Source: Paguma larvata
Lineage: Eukaryota > Chordata > Mammalia > Carnivora > Viverridae
Reading direction: 5' to 3'
Assembly (NCBI GenBank): GCA_030068075.1
Contig: CM057835.1
Location: 22,903,957 to 22,967,956 of the forward strand
DNA length: 64,000 nucleotides
The notes under the pieces were generated by a model. It made no database searches. It had not been told where the DNA came from and worked only from the letters and a program-made list of their open reading frames with translations. How positions within the stretch are numbered: position 1 is the first letter of the stretch; every line of letters starts with the position of its first letter. Below, piece by piece: positions 22,468 through 32,640 of the stretch. Made by a program: the position numbers and the translations under genes.

Positions 22468-23546
22468 ACACCCGTGCCCAGCACAGAACAGTGATCAAAC
22501 ATAACTTCTCGTCCAATGTAAGAGGTCTCTCTTTCGCCCCCCTTCCAGGAGACGTGAAAAGCAGAATTGTGAGATGGGCCCCAAGATTTCCTGCACTCCA
22601 GGTGTACCTTCTCTGAATAATTCCTGGGACCTCGAAAATGCCAGTTTTGATTAGATTATGTTCTGTGTCCCGGAAACCGGCTGAAATGTGCTAGACTCCT
22701 GAACCACGGAAAGTCTGAGCTAACAAATGGGTGTTATTTCAATCTGCGTCCCTTCCGCTGTAGGCAGCTCTAATGGCAGGACACACGTCTTACACACGGA
22801 GACAGACAAGCAATGGGGAAATTTACCCCGGAGGTATTAAAGCCTATTTTAACGCTGGAAGAACGTTCCTGGTATTGACTCAAGGATACAGATTCATCAG
22901 ATCAATGGAATGCAATAACGGGCCCAAAACTAAACACATACGCACGTGGACGTTTTGTGCATGAAAAAGGAGGCATACCAAGAAATAAATCAGTGACTAA
23001 ATGGCTTATTTAATAAGTGGTGTTGAATCAGGTAGGAATCCCTTTGGAAAAAATGAAAGTTAGATCTCAAAACCTCACATCATATATAAATTACAACTGA
23101 ATTAAATGACTAAAATAAATAACTAAATAACCATACAGCCTGTAAAAATATTACAGTATTACAAAACAGTAGAAAAATATTTACATCATCTTTGAGTGGG
23201 GAAGGCTCTCCTAAGCAAACCATGGAGAAGCTAGAAAGGAAATTTCCGAGAGATTTGACTCCATCAATTCAAAATCTCAGTTAAATATTGGGAGCAATAA
23301 CAGAAGTGAGGGCAGCTAGGGTCAGGCTGGAAGAAATTGTTTACAGATGCAGAAGAGGCAAAGCATAAGTATCCAGGTCCAAAACATATAAAAATTTGTA
23401 TCGATGAATTTTAAAATGACAACCGACTAGATTAGAAACAGGCAATTCACCAAAAAGTGAGTGGACCACAAACATACAAAAGCTTTTTCTTACTAGTAAT
23501 CAGGGAAATGCAAAGTAAATCGCAACATTGCTTTTTTTTTCTTTTA

Positions 23547-23736
23547 TATTTTATTTATTTTGAGAGAGAGAGAGATGCGTGGGTGGGGCAGGGAGAGGGA
23601 GAGAGAGAATCTCAAGCAGGCTCTGCACTGCCAGCTCAGAGTCCAATGTGGGGCTCAAACTCACTAACTGTGAGATCATGACCTGAGCTGAAACCATGAG
23701 TTGGACACTCAACCGATGGAGCCGCCCAGGTGCCCC
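23547..23736 (-). repeat. Carnivore SINE nested in L1
   Basis: Reverse copy: TATTTTATTTATTTTGAGAG, GA run, head end GATGGAGCCGCCCAGGTGCCCC. Confidence 0.92.
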
Positions 23737-23914
23737 AAGATATCGATAGCTCTTAAGTGTTACTGGCACACTTTCTAAGTTGATAATGTCCATTGTGGGC
23801 AAGGGTGAGGGATACAGACACTCAAATATTTGTTAAGACTCAGATTATCAGGCCTTCTGGGGCACGATTCAGAATTTTGAGTAGGCAGGCGTTTCAATCC
23901 AACAATTTTACTTT

Positions 23915-24111
23915 TTTTTTTAATATTTCGTTTTGAGGGAGAGACAGAGCAGGAGTGGGGGAGGGGCACAGAGAGAGGCACAGAATCCATAGCAGGCTCC
24001 CGGCTCTGAGCTGTCAGCACAGAGCCCAAGCGGGGCTCGAACTCACAAACCATGACATCATGACCCGAGCTGAAGTCGGCTGCTTAACCGACTGAGCCAC
24101 TCAGGCGCCCC
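23915..24111 (-). repeat. Carnivore SINE nested in L1, clear target-site duplication
   Basis: Reverse copy ending CCACTCAGGCGCCCC. The 13-base AACAATTTTACTT occurs at 23901-23913 and again at 24115-24127, a perfect target-site duplication. Confidence 0.95.
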
Positions 24112-24540
24112 AACAACAATTTTACTTCTAAATATCTATCCTAGAGAAATATTCATTGTGAAAGAGAATTAGTGTAGCATTTTCACACTATTTAGAAACA
24201 AGACAGATAGCTATACTAGAACAGGGTTTAGACACACTGCCGTGTATCCACACTGGATATTTACACGTAAAATCTTCGGCAGGTCTATATGAATGAACAT
24301 GAGATCTCCTGCACATGCCATTAGGTGAGAAAAGGAAGCTGCAAAAAAATACTGACATATATTTTATCAATTGATTCTGAGACACACACCTTAACACATT
24401 TCGACTCCTCTGAAAATCCCAAGTCACCTTACAATGAATGTTTTGTTTTAAGCTCTGTTAGCCCAGTACCAGCCCAGATGTCGCCATGTTGCCTGAGCAT
24501 ACGTAAACTCTGAAAATTTCAGTTAGCAAAACCATTTAAG

Positions 24541-24648
24541 GGGGCGCCTGGGTGGCTCTTAAGCATCCGACTCTTGATTTTGGCTCAGGTCGTGTGAGCT
24601 CAAACCCTGTGTCGGGCTCTGTGCTGACAGCATGGAGCCTTCTTGGGA

Positions 24649-24708
<60 letters not shown>

Positions 24709-24790
24709 CTCTCTCTCTGTTCCTCCCCCGCTCACTCGCACAGGTGCGCACTCTCTCCCTCTCTCTCTTAAAATAAAAAAATAAACTTAG
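24541..24790 (+). repeat. Carnivore SINE with long CT microsatellite
   Basis: Head GGGGCGCCTGGGTGGCTCTT; CT run from ~24651 to 24716, the longest in the window; tail TTAAAATAAAAAAATAAAC. Confidence 0.93.
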
Positions 24791-25210
24791 AAAATAAACA
24801 TTTAAGGGCCATTTGATGAAGGAACATGACTCCTACCACCTAACGACTCTCTGTTAACTCCTGGGTAGATCAAGAAAGTGCTAGCTACATCAACAACTGC
24901 AGACTGGGTGTGTTAGCAACCTGGGAGAGACCCCTTGAGACAGTAGCCAAGTAGTCTTTTAAGAAATGCTGCACCATAAGGTTCTGGATGGTGCACGGGC
25001 GGATACAGTGCATAAACCGGCCGTGGGCAGTTTGGGGTCAGCAGAGATTCAGAAGTCAGATTCTGACCATTTAGAAATTTAGCAAACACCTGAACCAACT
25101 TATTAATGTTTCTGTTTAATGTACGGACAGGAGATATAATACAAAAAAAAAAAATCTTTGTGTAAGTCAGTCTAGACTTCCAATAAATATAAAATAAAAA
25201 TTTTAAGTGA

Positions 25211-25411
25211 GGGGGCTCCTGGGTGGCTCAGTCGATTAAGTGTCCAACTCTTGATTTCAGCTCAGGTCATGATCTCATGAGGTTCGTGAGTTCGAGGCCC
25301 TCATGGGGCTCTGTGCTGACAGCACAGAGTCTGCTTGGGATTCTTTCAATCTCTCTCTCTCTTCCTCTCTCTCTGGCCCTCCCCTGCTCTCCCTCTCAAA
25401 AATAAACATTT
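25211..25411 (+). repeat. Carnivore SINE
   Basis: Head GGGGGCTCCTGGGTGGCTCA; tail CTCAAAAATAAACATTTAC. Closely followed by another copy in the same orientation. Confidence 0.93.
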
Positions 25412-25428
25412 ACAAAAATTATAAGTGA

Positions 25429-25645
25429 GGGGCACTTGGGCAGTTCAGTTGGTTAAGCATCTGACTTTGGCTCAGGTCATGATCTCACGGCTCATGGGTT
25501 CGAGCCCTGCGTCAGGCTCTGTGCTGACAGCTCAGAGCCTGGAGCCTGCTTCGGTTCTGTCTCCCTCTTTCTCTGCTCCTCTCCGGCTCACACTCTGTCT
25601 CTCTCTCTCTCTCTCTCCTTCAAAAATAAATAAACATTAAAAATT
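25429..25645 (+). repeat. Carnivore SINE
   Basis: Head GGGGCACTTGGGCAGTTCAG; tail CAAAAATAAATAAACATTAA. ATAAGTGA words lie before this copy and after it (~25662), probably a duplicated target. Confidence 0.93.
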
Positions 25646-25669
25646 TTTTTTCTTTAAATTATAAGTGAA

Positions 25670-26084
25670 AACAAAGCACTGTGTCATAGTTTACCTGCCA
25701 ATATATCCTCTTCTTGGTAGTATGTGTGTATATTATTATTGATGGCATCTTATAGCTAATGAAATGCTGTATTATAATTTCATTGGTGTGAGCAGAAAAT
25801 AAACTGTGTGTATAACTATACATTGAGAAAACATTACGAAGTTCAAAGGATATAAAACATCTGTGAAGAGTTAGTTAGGTTTAGGAAGAGAAATGAAGTA
25901 GGAGCAAGCAGTAAAGAAGTTTCTAATGTTGCACTCTGTGTCTTAGATCTTGGTGAGAATGCACTAGCCCTACAAGAGTTAAAATATATTATTACATATT
26001 AAGAGATTCTAAATATGTTATTAAATATTGATATACCATATATTAAATCATATGTATTTTATTTTTTATTTATTTTTAAAATTT
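25670..26084. other. AT-rich intergenic DNA, no recognised feature
   Basis: Contains runs of ATATTA near 25985-26050. No gene or clear repeat. Confidence 0.4.
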
Positions 26085-26287
26085 TTAACATTTATTTATT
26101 TTTGAGACATAGAGACAGAGTGTGAACAGGAGAAGGGTAGAGAGAGAGGGAGACACAGAATTCAAAGCAGGCTCCAGGCTCTGAGCTTTCAGCACAGAGC
26201 CCGACACGGGGCTCGAACTCACAGACCGCGAGATCATGACCTGAGCTGAAGTCGGCCACTTAACCAACTGAGCCATCCAGGTGCCCC
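26085..26287 (-). repeat. Carnivore SINE
   Basis: Reverse copy: AACATTTATTTATTTTTGAG to CAACTGAGCCATCCAGGTGCC. Flanks TAAATCATATGTAT (26043) and AAATCATATGTATC (26289) give a clear target-site duplication. Confidence 0.95.
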
Positions 26288-26309
26288 TAAATCATATGTA
26301 TCTTAAAGC

Positions 26310-27085
26310 CATAGGAATTTAAATAGTATGGTAATAACACAGGAATAGGCAATCCAATGAAACTGAATAGCAAACCCAGAAATAGTTCCAAGCAGGTGGG
26401 AATGCAGAAGCGTGACCCCCATTTATTGGCTGAAGTGCCGAGTACATGCAACAGTAAGACTTCGGAGAATGACAGGCAAACCATGAGCGAGAACTCCAGT
26501 CCCCTCCTCTTGGCCTCTGGCCTCCTGTTAAGCCCCCAGGGATCCTGGGTTACTAGCACGCAGCATGGGATGTGGTTTCTCCAGTTGGATCCTGTGGTCC
26601 GGAAGGAGGCGGCCCTGCCCAGGTGAAGAGATGGCTTTGGAGGTGATGTTCTGAGCTAAGCAATGAAGACTGAGTTTCCTGCTCCAATCACTAGCCGAAG
26701 TGGAAGTGGAAGCCTTGTTCAGCCCTAGGGAGTCCGGTTATTTGTTTTTGGAGAGGCGATCCCTGCTCAGTAGACCTAAATCCATGTGTTAACTTCTCTT
26801 AGTGACATATTCTTCAGTTGACACATAAGTTCATCTTTACCCACAAAACAATGTAATAAAATCTTTAAAGTGCTAAAAGAAAAAAGCTGTCAGCATAGAA
26901 TTCTTTATCCAGGGGAATTTTCAAAAATGAAGCCAAAACTTTCTCAAACAAAAGCTGAGAAATTGTACTGCCAGCAAGGGCCGTGCTGTAAGAAATAATG
27001 AAATTCTTGAGGCATAAAGAAAATATGCCAAATGGAAACTCAAATCTACACCAAAGAATTAAAGTGACCAGAAATCGTAAGTACA
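26310..27085 (+). mobile_element. Degraded L1 ORF2 fragment
   Basis: GAATAGCAAACCCAGAAATAG near the start and GTGCTAAAAGAAAAAAGCTG with AAACAAAAGCTGAGAAATTG near the end follow the L1 ORF2 C-terminal order, sense on plus. Interrupted by unplaced sequence at 26500-26800. Confidence 0.5.
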
Positions 27086-27086
27086 C

Positions 27087-27292
27087 GGGCGTCAGGGCGG
27101 CTCAGTAGGTTGGGAATCTGACTTTGGCTCAGGTCATGATCTCACAGCTCGTGGGTTCAAGCCCCGCGTCAGGCTCTGTGTTGACAGCTCGATGCCTGGA
27201 GCCTATTTCTGATTCTGTGTCTCCCTCTCTCTCTGCCCCTCCACCACTCACGCTCTGTCTCTCTCTCTCTCAAAAATAAACATTAAAAAAAA
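27087..27292 (+). repeat. Carnivore SINE
   Basis: Head GGGCGTCAGGGCGGCTCAG; tail CTCAAAAATAAACATTAAAA. Confidence 0.92.
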
Positions 27293-27342
27293 AAACTAAT
27301 AAAAAATATAGATTAAAATATTTGTTTTTGCTTTTTAATTTT

Positions 27343-27537
27343 TTTAATGTTTATTTATTTTTGAGAGAGCATGAGCAGAGCAGGGGCAAAGAGAGAGGGA
27401 GACACAGAATCCGAAGCAGGCTCCAGGCTCTGAGCTGTCAGCACCAAGCCTGATACGGGGCTCGAACTCACAAACCGTGAGATCATGACCTGAGCCGAAG
27501 TTGGATGTTTAACCTACTGAGCCATCCAGACACTCCT
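27343..27537 (-). repeat. Carnivore SINE
   Basis: Reverse copy; TTTAATGTTTATTTATTTTT to CTACTGAGCCATCCAGACAC. Flanks TTTGCTTTTTAATTT (27328) and CTGCTTTTTAATTTC (27536) mark the duplicated target. With the previous copy it forms an inverted pair 50 bases apart. Confidence 0.93.
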
Positions 27538-27544
27538 GCTTTTT

Positions 27545-28165
27545 AATTTCTTAAAAGATCATGGACTATTTCATTATAAATTCTGTAGTAATGACTTAAA
27601 AATTTTTTTTTATTTTACTGGGATAACATGAAACACTGAGATCTACCTTCTGAACAAATGTTTTAAGTGGACAATATAGTATTAAGCATCAGATGAGGGA
27701 CAGTTGAAAGAGGCTCTAGAAAGTGGAGAGGGAGATTGAACAGTGGGTTCTAAGGACTGTGTGCTGCTCACAGGAACTTTGCGGGGTTCGCCACTCAAGA
27801 CGCCTCTCGCCTTTGCTCAGGAGTAATGGCAGGCAGCAGCTGCTGGGGGCACACTCTACTGGGGGCCCGGAGTGCAACCCTGGAGCCGGACCCACTCGGT
27901 AATGACTTTTTCAAGTTAAACTTTGTATTCTGAAAGGATGTATAGATCACATGCAGCTGTAAGAATGCTACAGAACGCCCCCCTCCCAGGGACGACTGCG
28001 AAGCTATGGAAGCATCGTACAGAACCGTACAGAACCGCACCAGGGGACCCACAGTAAGAGTCGAGGTGCACATTCCCATCACCACAAGGATCCCTCGCTT
28101 ACCCTTCCGCAGTCCCGTCCAGTGACCTCGCAGCCCATCCCCTCTCAGTCCCTGGCAATCACCGT
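27545..28165. other. Intergenic, partly antisense old L1
   Basis: From ~27925 the words TAGATCACATGCAGCTGTAA and GTCCCTGGCAATCACCGTG resemble a reverse old L1. A GTACAGAACC direct duplicate is at 28017-28036. The rest is unplaced. Confidence 0.4.
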
Positions 28166-28399
28166 GTGTTTTATATATTCCTGAATTCGTTTTGCCAATA
28201 TTTTGTTAAGGATCTCTTTGCATGTATATTCATGAGGGATATTTTTTTGCATTGTCTTTGGCTCTGTATCAGAATACTAGCTTCATAAACTGAATTAAGA
28301 AGTGTTCTCGTCTACATAGTTGGTATGAATTCTTTGTTTGGTAGATTTTCCGCTGAAACCACCTGGACTGGAGATTTCATTTGGGGGTTTTTGTTTTAA

Positions 28400-28512
28400 T
28401 TAAAAAAAATTTTTTTTTTTTTTAGTAATCTCTATACCCGGCATGGGACTCGGACTCACAGCCCCGAGATCAAGAGTTGTTTGCTCTTCTGAGTGAGACA
28501 ACCAAGTGTCCA
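28400..28512 (-). repeat. Older short carnivore SINE in L1
   Basis: Reverse old-type copy without CT run: TTTTTTAGTAATCTCTATAC, GAGATCAAGAGTTGTTTGCT and GAGTGAGACAACCAAGTGTC. Confidence 0.75.
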
Positions 28513-29259
28513 TCTTTTTGGGTATTTTATAGTTATGAATTCAATTTCCTTAATAGCTACAGAGTCAGTCAAATACTTTATTTCATATTGGGTGAGTTGT
28601 GATAGTTTTTCAACAAATTGCTGAAAATTAGATAACAAAATCATGGAAGTTGACAAATTTGTGAGTTTTCCCTTATTATCCTTTTGATATCTCCAGTCTG
28701 GAAGTGGTATTTCCCCATACTGGTCATTTGTACCTTCTGTCAGTCTTGCTAGAGGGATGTTGGTTTTACTAATCTTTCCAAAGAACCAGCTCTTTGTTTC
28801 ATTGATATTCTCTACTGTTTTTCTGTTTCAACTATATTGATTTCTGCTCTTTATTTCCTTCCTTCTGCTTACTTGCTTGTTTTGGGTTTTTCTAGGTGTT
28901 TGAAGTTGAAGCTTGGATTTTTCCTCTTCTCTCAAGTTTGCATTTGGTGCCATCAAGTTCCCTCTCATTATTGCATTAGCTGTATCTCACAAATATCAGT
29001 ATATTTTCACTTTTCATTCAGTTATTTTTTTTAATTTCCCTTGAAATTACTTCTTTAACCCATAGATTGTTTAGAAGTGTGTCGTTTCGTGTTTCTACGT
29101 GTTTGGAGATTTTCCTTTTATTATTCATTCCTAGTTCGATTGCACTGTGGTCAGAGAATACTCTGTTATGATTTCAATTTTTAGAAATTTGTTGAGTTTT
29201 GGGTCTGTCCAAGATATCTTGGTATATGTTGTGTTTTCGCTTGAAAAGCATATGCATTT

Positions 29260-29376
29260 TAGGGGTGGATGCGTGGCTCAGTCACTTGACTCTTCATTTC
29301 GGCTCAGGTCACGATCTCACTGTCGTGAGGTTGAACCGTGTTGGGCTCTGCACTGACAGCATGGAGACTGCTTGGG

Positions 29377-29414
<38 letters not shown>

Positions 29415-29452
29415 TGCTCCTCCCCCCTTCAAATAAATAAACATTAAAAATT
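29260..29452 (+). repeat. Carnivore SINE in L1
   Basis: Head AGGGGTGGATGCGTGGCTCAG region; CT run at 29380-29410; tail CAAATAAATAAACATTAAAA. Flanks AAAGCATATGCATTTT and AAAGGCATATCCATTTT are the duplicated L1 target. Confidence 0.93.
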
Positions 29453-30330
29453 TTTTTTTCAAAGAAAGGCATATCCATTTTGGTAGTGTTGTTGAATGGC
29501 TTCCGCATCTCTGATGCTTTTGTTTAGTTGTTCCATCAATTGTTTAAAAAGATGCTGAAGTTCCCAACTACGGTTGCAGATTTCTTTCTTTCCCATTCAG
29601 TTCTGGTCCCTTTTTGCTTCACACATTTCGCATCTTTCCGGTTTGGTGTACACACAAAACGGTTACTGTTATCTTCTTGATGGACTGGACTTTTTATCAT
29701 TTTATAATGTCCCTCTGTTTTTTGTTGTTGTTTTTTGCCCTGAAATCTTTTATCTGTTATTAACATAGCCACTCCTGCTTTTCTTTAATTTTTAGCCAAT
29801 ATATGTTCCAAACTTTTTCTTTCAGCTTGTCTGTATCATATTTGAAGTGTGTTTCTTGTAGACGGTACATAGTTGGGTCGTGTTTCTTACCTTGCCAATA
29901 ACTGTCTTTTAATTGGTATATTTAGACCATTTACATTTAATTACTGATATATTAAAGCTTATTTTATTTTCTCATTCTATTTTTTGCTTGTTTAATATCC
30001 CTGCCTCATTTTAAGTTACCTGAACTTTTTTTTAGAATTCCATTTTATCTGTAGTATTTGTCTCCCTTTATATAGCTTAGTTTCAAATATTCCCTCTCTA
30101 TATATTTAGAATTACCTCAGGCAGTGTTACAATTTTTGCTTCAGCGATCAAACATAAATTTAGAAAACTTACGATGGAAAAGAAAGTCTACTGTATGTGT
30201 CCGTATTTATGCTTACCATGTTTTTTCCTTCTTAAGGTTCCTTTTTTTTTTTTTTTTCTCATTTCCTTTCTGTTTAGAGAACTTCCTTTAGCCATTCTTT
30301 TAAGGCGCATCTGCCGGTGACAAATTCTCT

Positions 30331-30480
30331 GGTCTTCTGAACCCATTCTGGCCATCCACCTGGAGGGCTCCAACATCCAGCCTGCCCAACATGAGCTCCA
30401 AGTGGTGGCTCGACAGAACAACATCAAAATACAGAAGTGAGTGCCAAAGTATGGCCAGAGCTAAAAAAACAAAAACCACA
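30331..30480 (+). other. Candidate small retro-insertion of unknown source
   Basis: About 150 GC-richer bases interrupt the L1. ACAAATTCTCT stands on both sides (30320-30330 and 30481-30491) and an A-rich tail (AAAAAAACAAAAACCAC) ends the insert. One plus frame reads AIHLEGSNIQPAQHELQVVA and then a stop, without a match I can name. The pattern fits a 5'-truncated processed pseudogene. Confidence 0.4.
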
Positions 30481-30491
30481 ACAAATTCTCT

Positions 30492-31244
30492 TAGAACAGA
30501 AAGGGGTGAGGGGAAAGGGCACTGCGATCCGTCACCGTGAGGTGATGGGGGTGGGGTAGGAAGGGGCCGAAGGGATTTGGGGTTCGTGAGAGCCTCGACG
30601 AGGCAGGATAAAGAATCCAGGGTCGAGAGCAGAGATGAATACGTACAACTGCCCTTTACACTTCAGTGCTTCACAAAGAAATGTTTTTACTTTCCCCACA
30701 GAATACCAATCTAATACCCGCTTCAAGTTCTAGACTAAAATAAATACTGTCCAGTTTAGGTCAGGTGAGAACAAGTCTCTTAGCCTAATAAACATCTCTG
30801 TAACTCAGGTCAGCAGGATCAGAAAGAAAATATGGATTCACTCCTGTAATTTATAATCATTGCTGTAGAGTCACCTTATCTGACTCCCTCCCCCTCTACC
30901 TTGACCCCCATTTCACAGAGGAGGCACCTAGGCGGGAAATAGCTTTCCTTAATTCTTAGGTGGGCAATGACGGGGTCTCTAATTTTCGACGTCTCCCTCT
31001 CCTTTAAGCATCTTGGTTCTCATAATCTTCTAGCATCCACCTCTTCTACCACCATCTCTCCACCCTCTCCTTTTAGAAATGAGAAGGGAGTGGGGACTGC
31101 TCTTCCGTGGGCACATCTGAAAGGCTGTACTTTCCACTTCGATGGTCACAAAGCAGCGAAGGAAAAGGTTGTCCTCTAGTTGGAGAATTCTCTAAGTGAT
31201 CGGGAACTCTTCCCAGATTCAAGACACCCACAAGCTTAAGAAAA
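30492..31244. other. DNA between L1 and SMAD4 3' end
   Basis: About 750 bases with no repeat or gene recognised. Could include transcription beyond the main SMAD4 poly(A) site. Confidence 0.45.
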
Positions 31245-31262
31245 AGAATGCGCACATAATGA

Positions 31263-31285
31263 TTTAATTGGCTTTCTCTTTTAAT
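31263..31285 (-). terminator. Candidate distal SMAD4 poly(A) signals
   Basis: On the minus strand two ATTAAA hexamers lie at 31285-31280 and 31268-31263, followed by a TGTGCGCATTC-type stretch. Cleavage would be expected near 31245. ATTAAA is the most common variant of AATAAA. The link to SMAD4 rests on the distance from the stop codon, not on transcript data. Confidence 0.5.
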
Positions 31286-32496
31286 CAAAAACATACTTTG
31301 TTACAGAGGTTCAACTATTTCTTAGCCACAGACTTCAACCAGGCAAAAGTATACAGAAAGCCACAAAGGAATTACCGGAGCTTTAGCTGACCAGTTTTCC
31401 CAAAAGCAGAAGCTGAGTGTGGCTCTTCTCTGGGTTTTGGCATAGCTGCATTCCTCTGGTTTTAGGGGAGGAGACAGAGTTGGGAAATACCACGACCCAA
31501 ACAGTCCCCGCCCCCCAGTCACTTCCTCCAATGGTTCGGCAGCCCACCAGGTTTTCATCATCTACAAGCATTCACACTCTTCCCTTAAGTCACATGTCTA
31601 AGGCATTGGCCAGAACCCAATACTTGGAGGAAGTCTGTCAACTCCATGTTTAGCCTTTCAACCCATCCAGGCCCGTGAGTCCTTCTATCAATGACAAGCA
31701 GCCATGGCAACAGCAGTTGGTTTCATCCGTTCCTCTCCAGCCATCACAGAGCTGCCTCTACCAGGACTCCCCAACCCCCCACCCTCCACCCATCCCCAAG
31801 AGAGGCTCTCAAGGTCCTTGAAAAAGTCAAGTTCATTAATTATACTCATCCAAGAATAGGCCTGAAAAGTACTCTGAAAGAAACACTCCACCAAAAAGTA
31901 TTCCAATCAAAATGGACCCCAAAGAGCCAAGAAAGAAGTGAATGTTCATTCACCGGTATTGACATCTTCTATCACATGAACCATTTCAATTAATGTGGTT
32001 CAGAGGAATTTCTCTGTTTTGAACATAAAAGAGACAAGAAACCAAAGACCCGAAGTAATGACCTCTAATATCATTAGGCATTTACAACAAGTTTTCAATT
32101 CATTTTAGTCAAAAAAAAATTACCAGCGCACAGCATCAAGAGGATGGTGTCACACACATACCAACCCAAAAGGCAGAATGCCATGACTCATAAAAAGCCT
32201 TAAGAACCCTTTAATCTAGACGATAGGAAAACAGAATGAAGGCTTTTCCCCTCCTCTCAGTTTTTTTTTTTCTTTTTCTAAGTATTTATTGCAAGGTGGT
32301 GCTAGGCCTTTGGTTAAACTTAAGTCTCAAGGACATATTATGTAACTTCTTGTCCATAGGAGAATAGTAATAAAATATCAAGCCTAATCTCATTTGAATA
32401 ACACGGAAGTAAGTAAAAAGCCCCTTTAAACAGCAGAGCAAAACTAAGGAAGAAATCAAAAACTGCTGCAAGGTAGGCAAGGTCACTTAAATTTCA

Positions 32497-32640
32497 GAGC
32501 TAGAACACAGCTAGTCCAACTCCCTCATTTTACAGATGAGGCAACTGAGGCCTGGAGAAGGGAAATGACCTGCTCAGGGCCATACATCGAATTAGCGGCG
32601 GAGTGCAGACCAGAGTGTACCTGGTACCCGCCCAGAGCCA
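32497..32640 (-). repeat. MIR-like segment in SMAD4 3'UTR
   Basis: CTCATTTTACAGATGAGGCA, ACTGAGGCCTGGAGAAGGG and GACCTGCTCAGGGCCATAC match the reverse MIR core closely. It reads as a forward MIR on the SMAD4 mRNA strand. Confidence 0.7.

Larger units (their letters stand above)
22800..24200 (+). mobile_element. Old L1 ORF2 3' portion, interrupted by two SINEs
   Basis: GATCAATGGAATGCAATAACGG, GCAGGCAATTCACC-type and TCAGGGAAATGCAAAGTAAA words mark the L1 ORF2 C-terminal part, sense on plus. SINEs at 23547-23736 and 23915-24111 are inserted in it. Stops throughout. Confidence 0.6.
28167..30330 (-). mobile_element. Long antisense L1 ORF2/3'UTR remnant
   Basis: The plus strand gives the reverse complement of L1 ORF2 for ~2 kb: GAACCAGCTCTTTGTTTCAT, GTTTCTTGTAGACGGTACAT and TTTAGACCATTTACATTTAA are well-known words, followed by the 3' part. 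Two SINEs are inserted (28400-28512 and 29260-29452). Frames are broken throughout. Confidence 0.8.

Noticed and set aside
30188..30427. 79-codon minus frame with a lysine-rich end
   Set aside because: It runs across the L1/insert junction, and the lysine-rich part comes from a T run in antisense L1.
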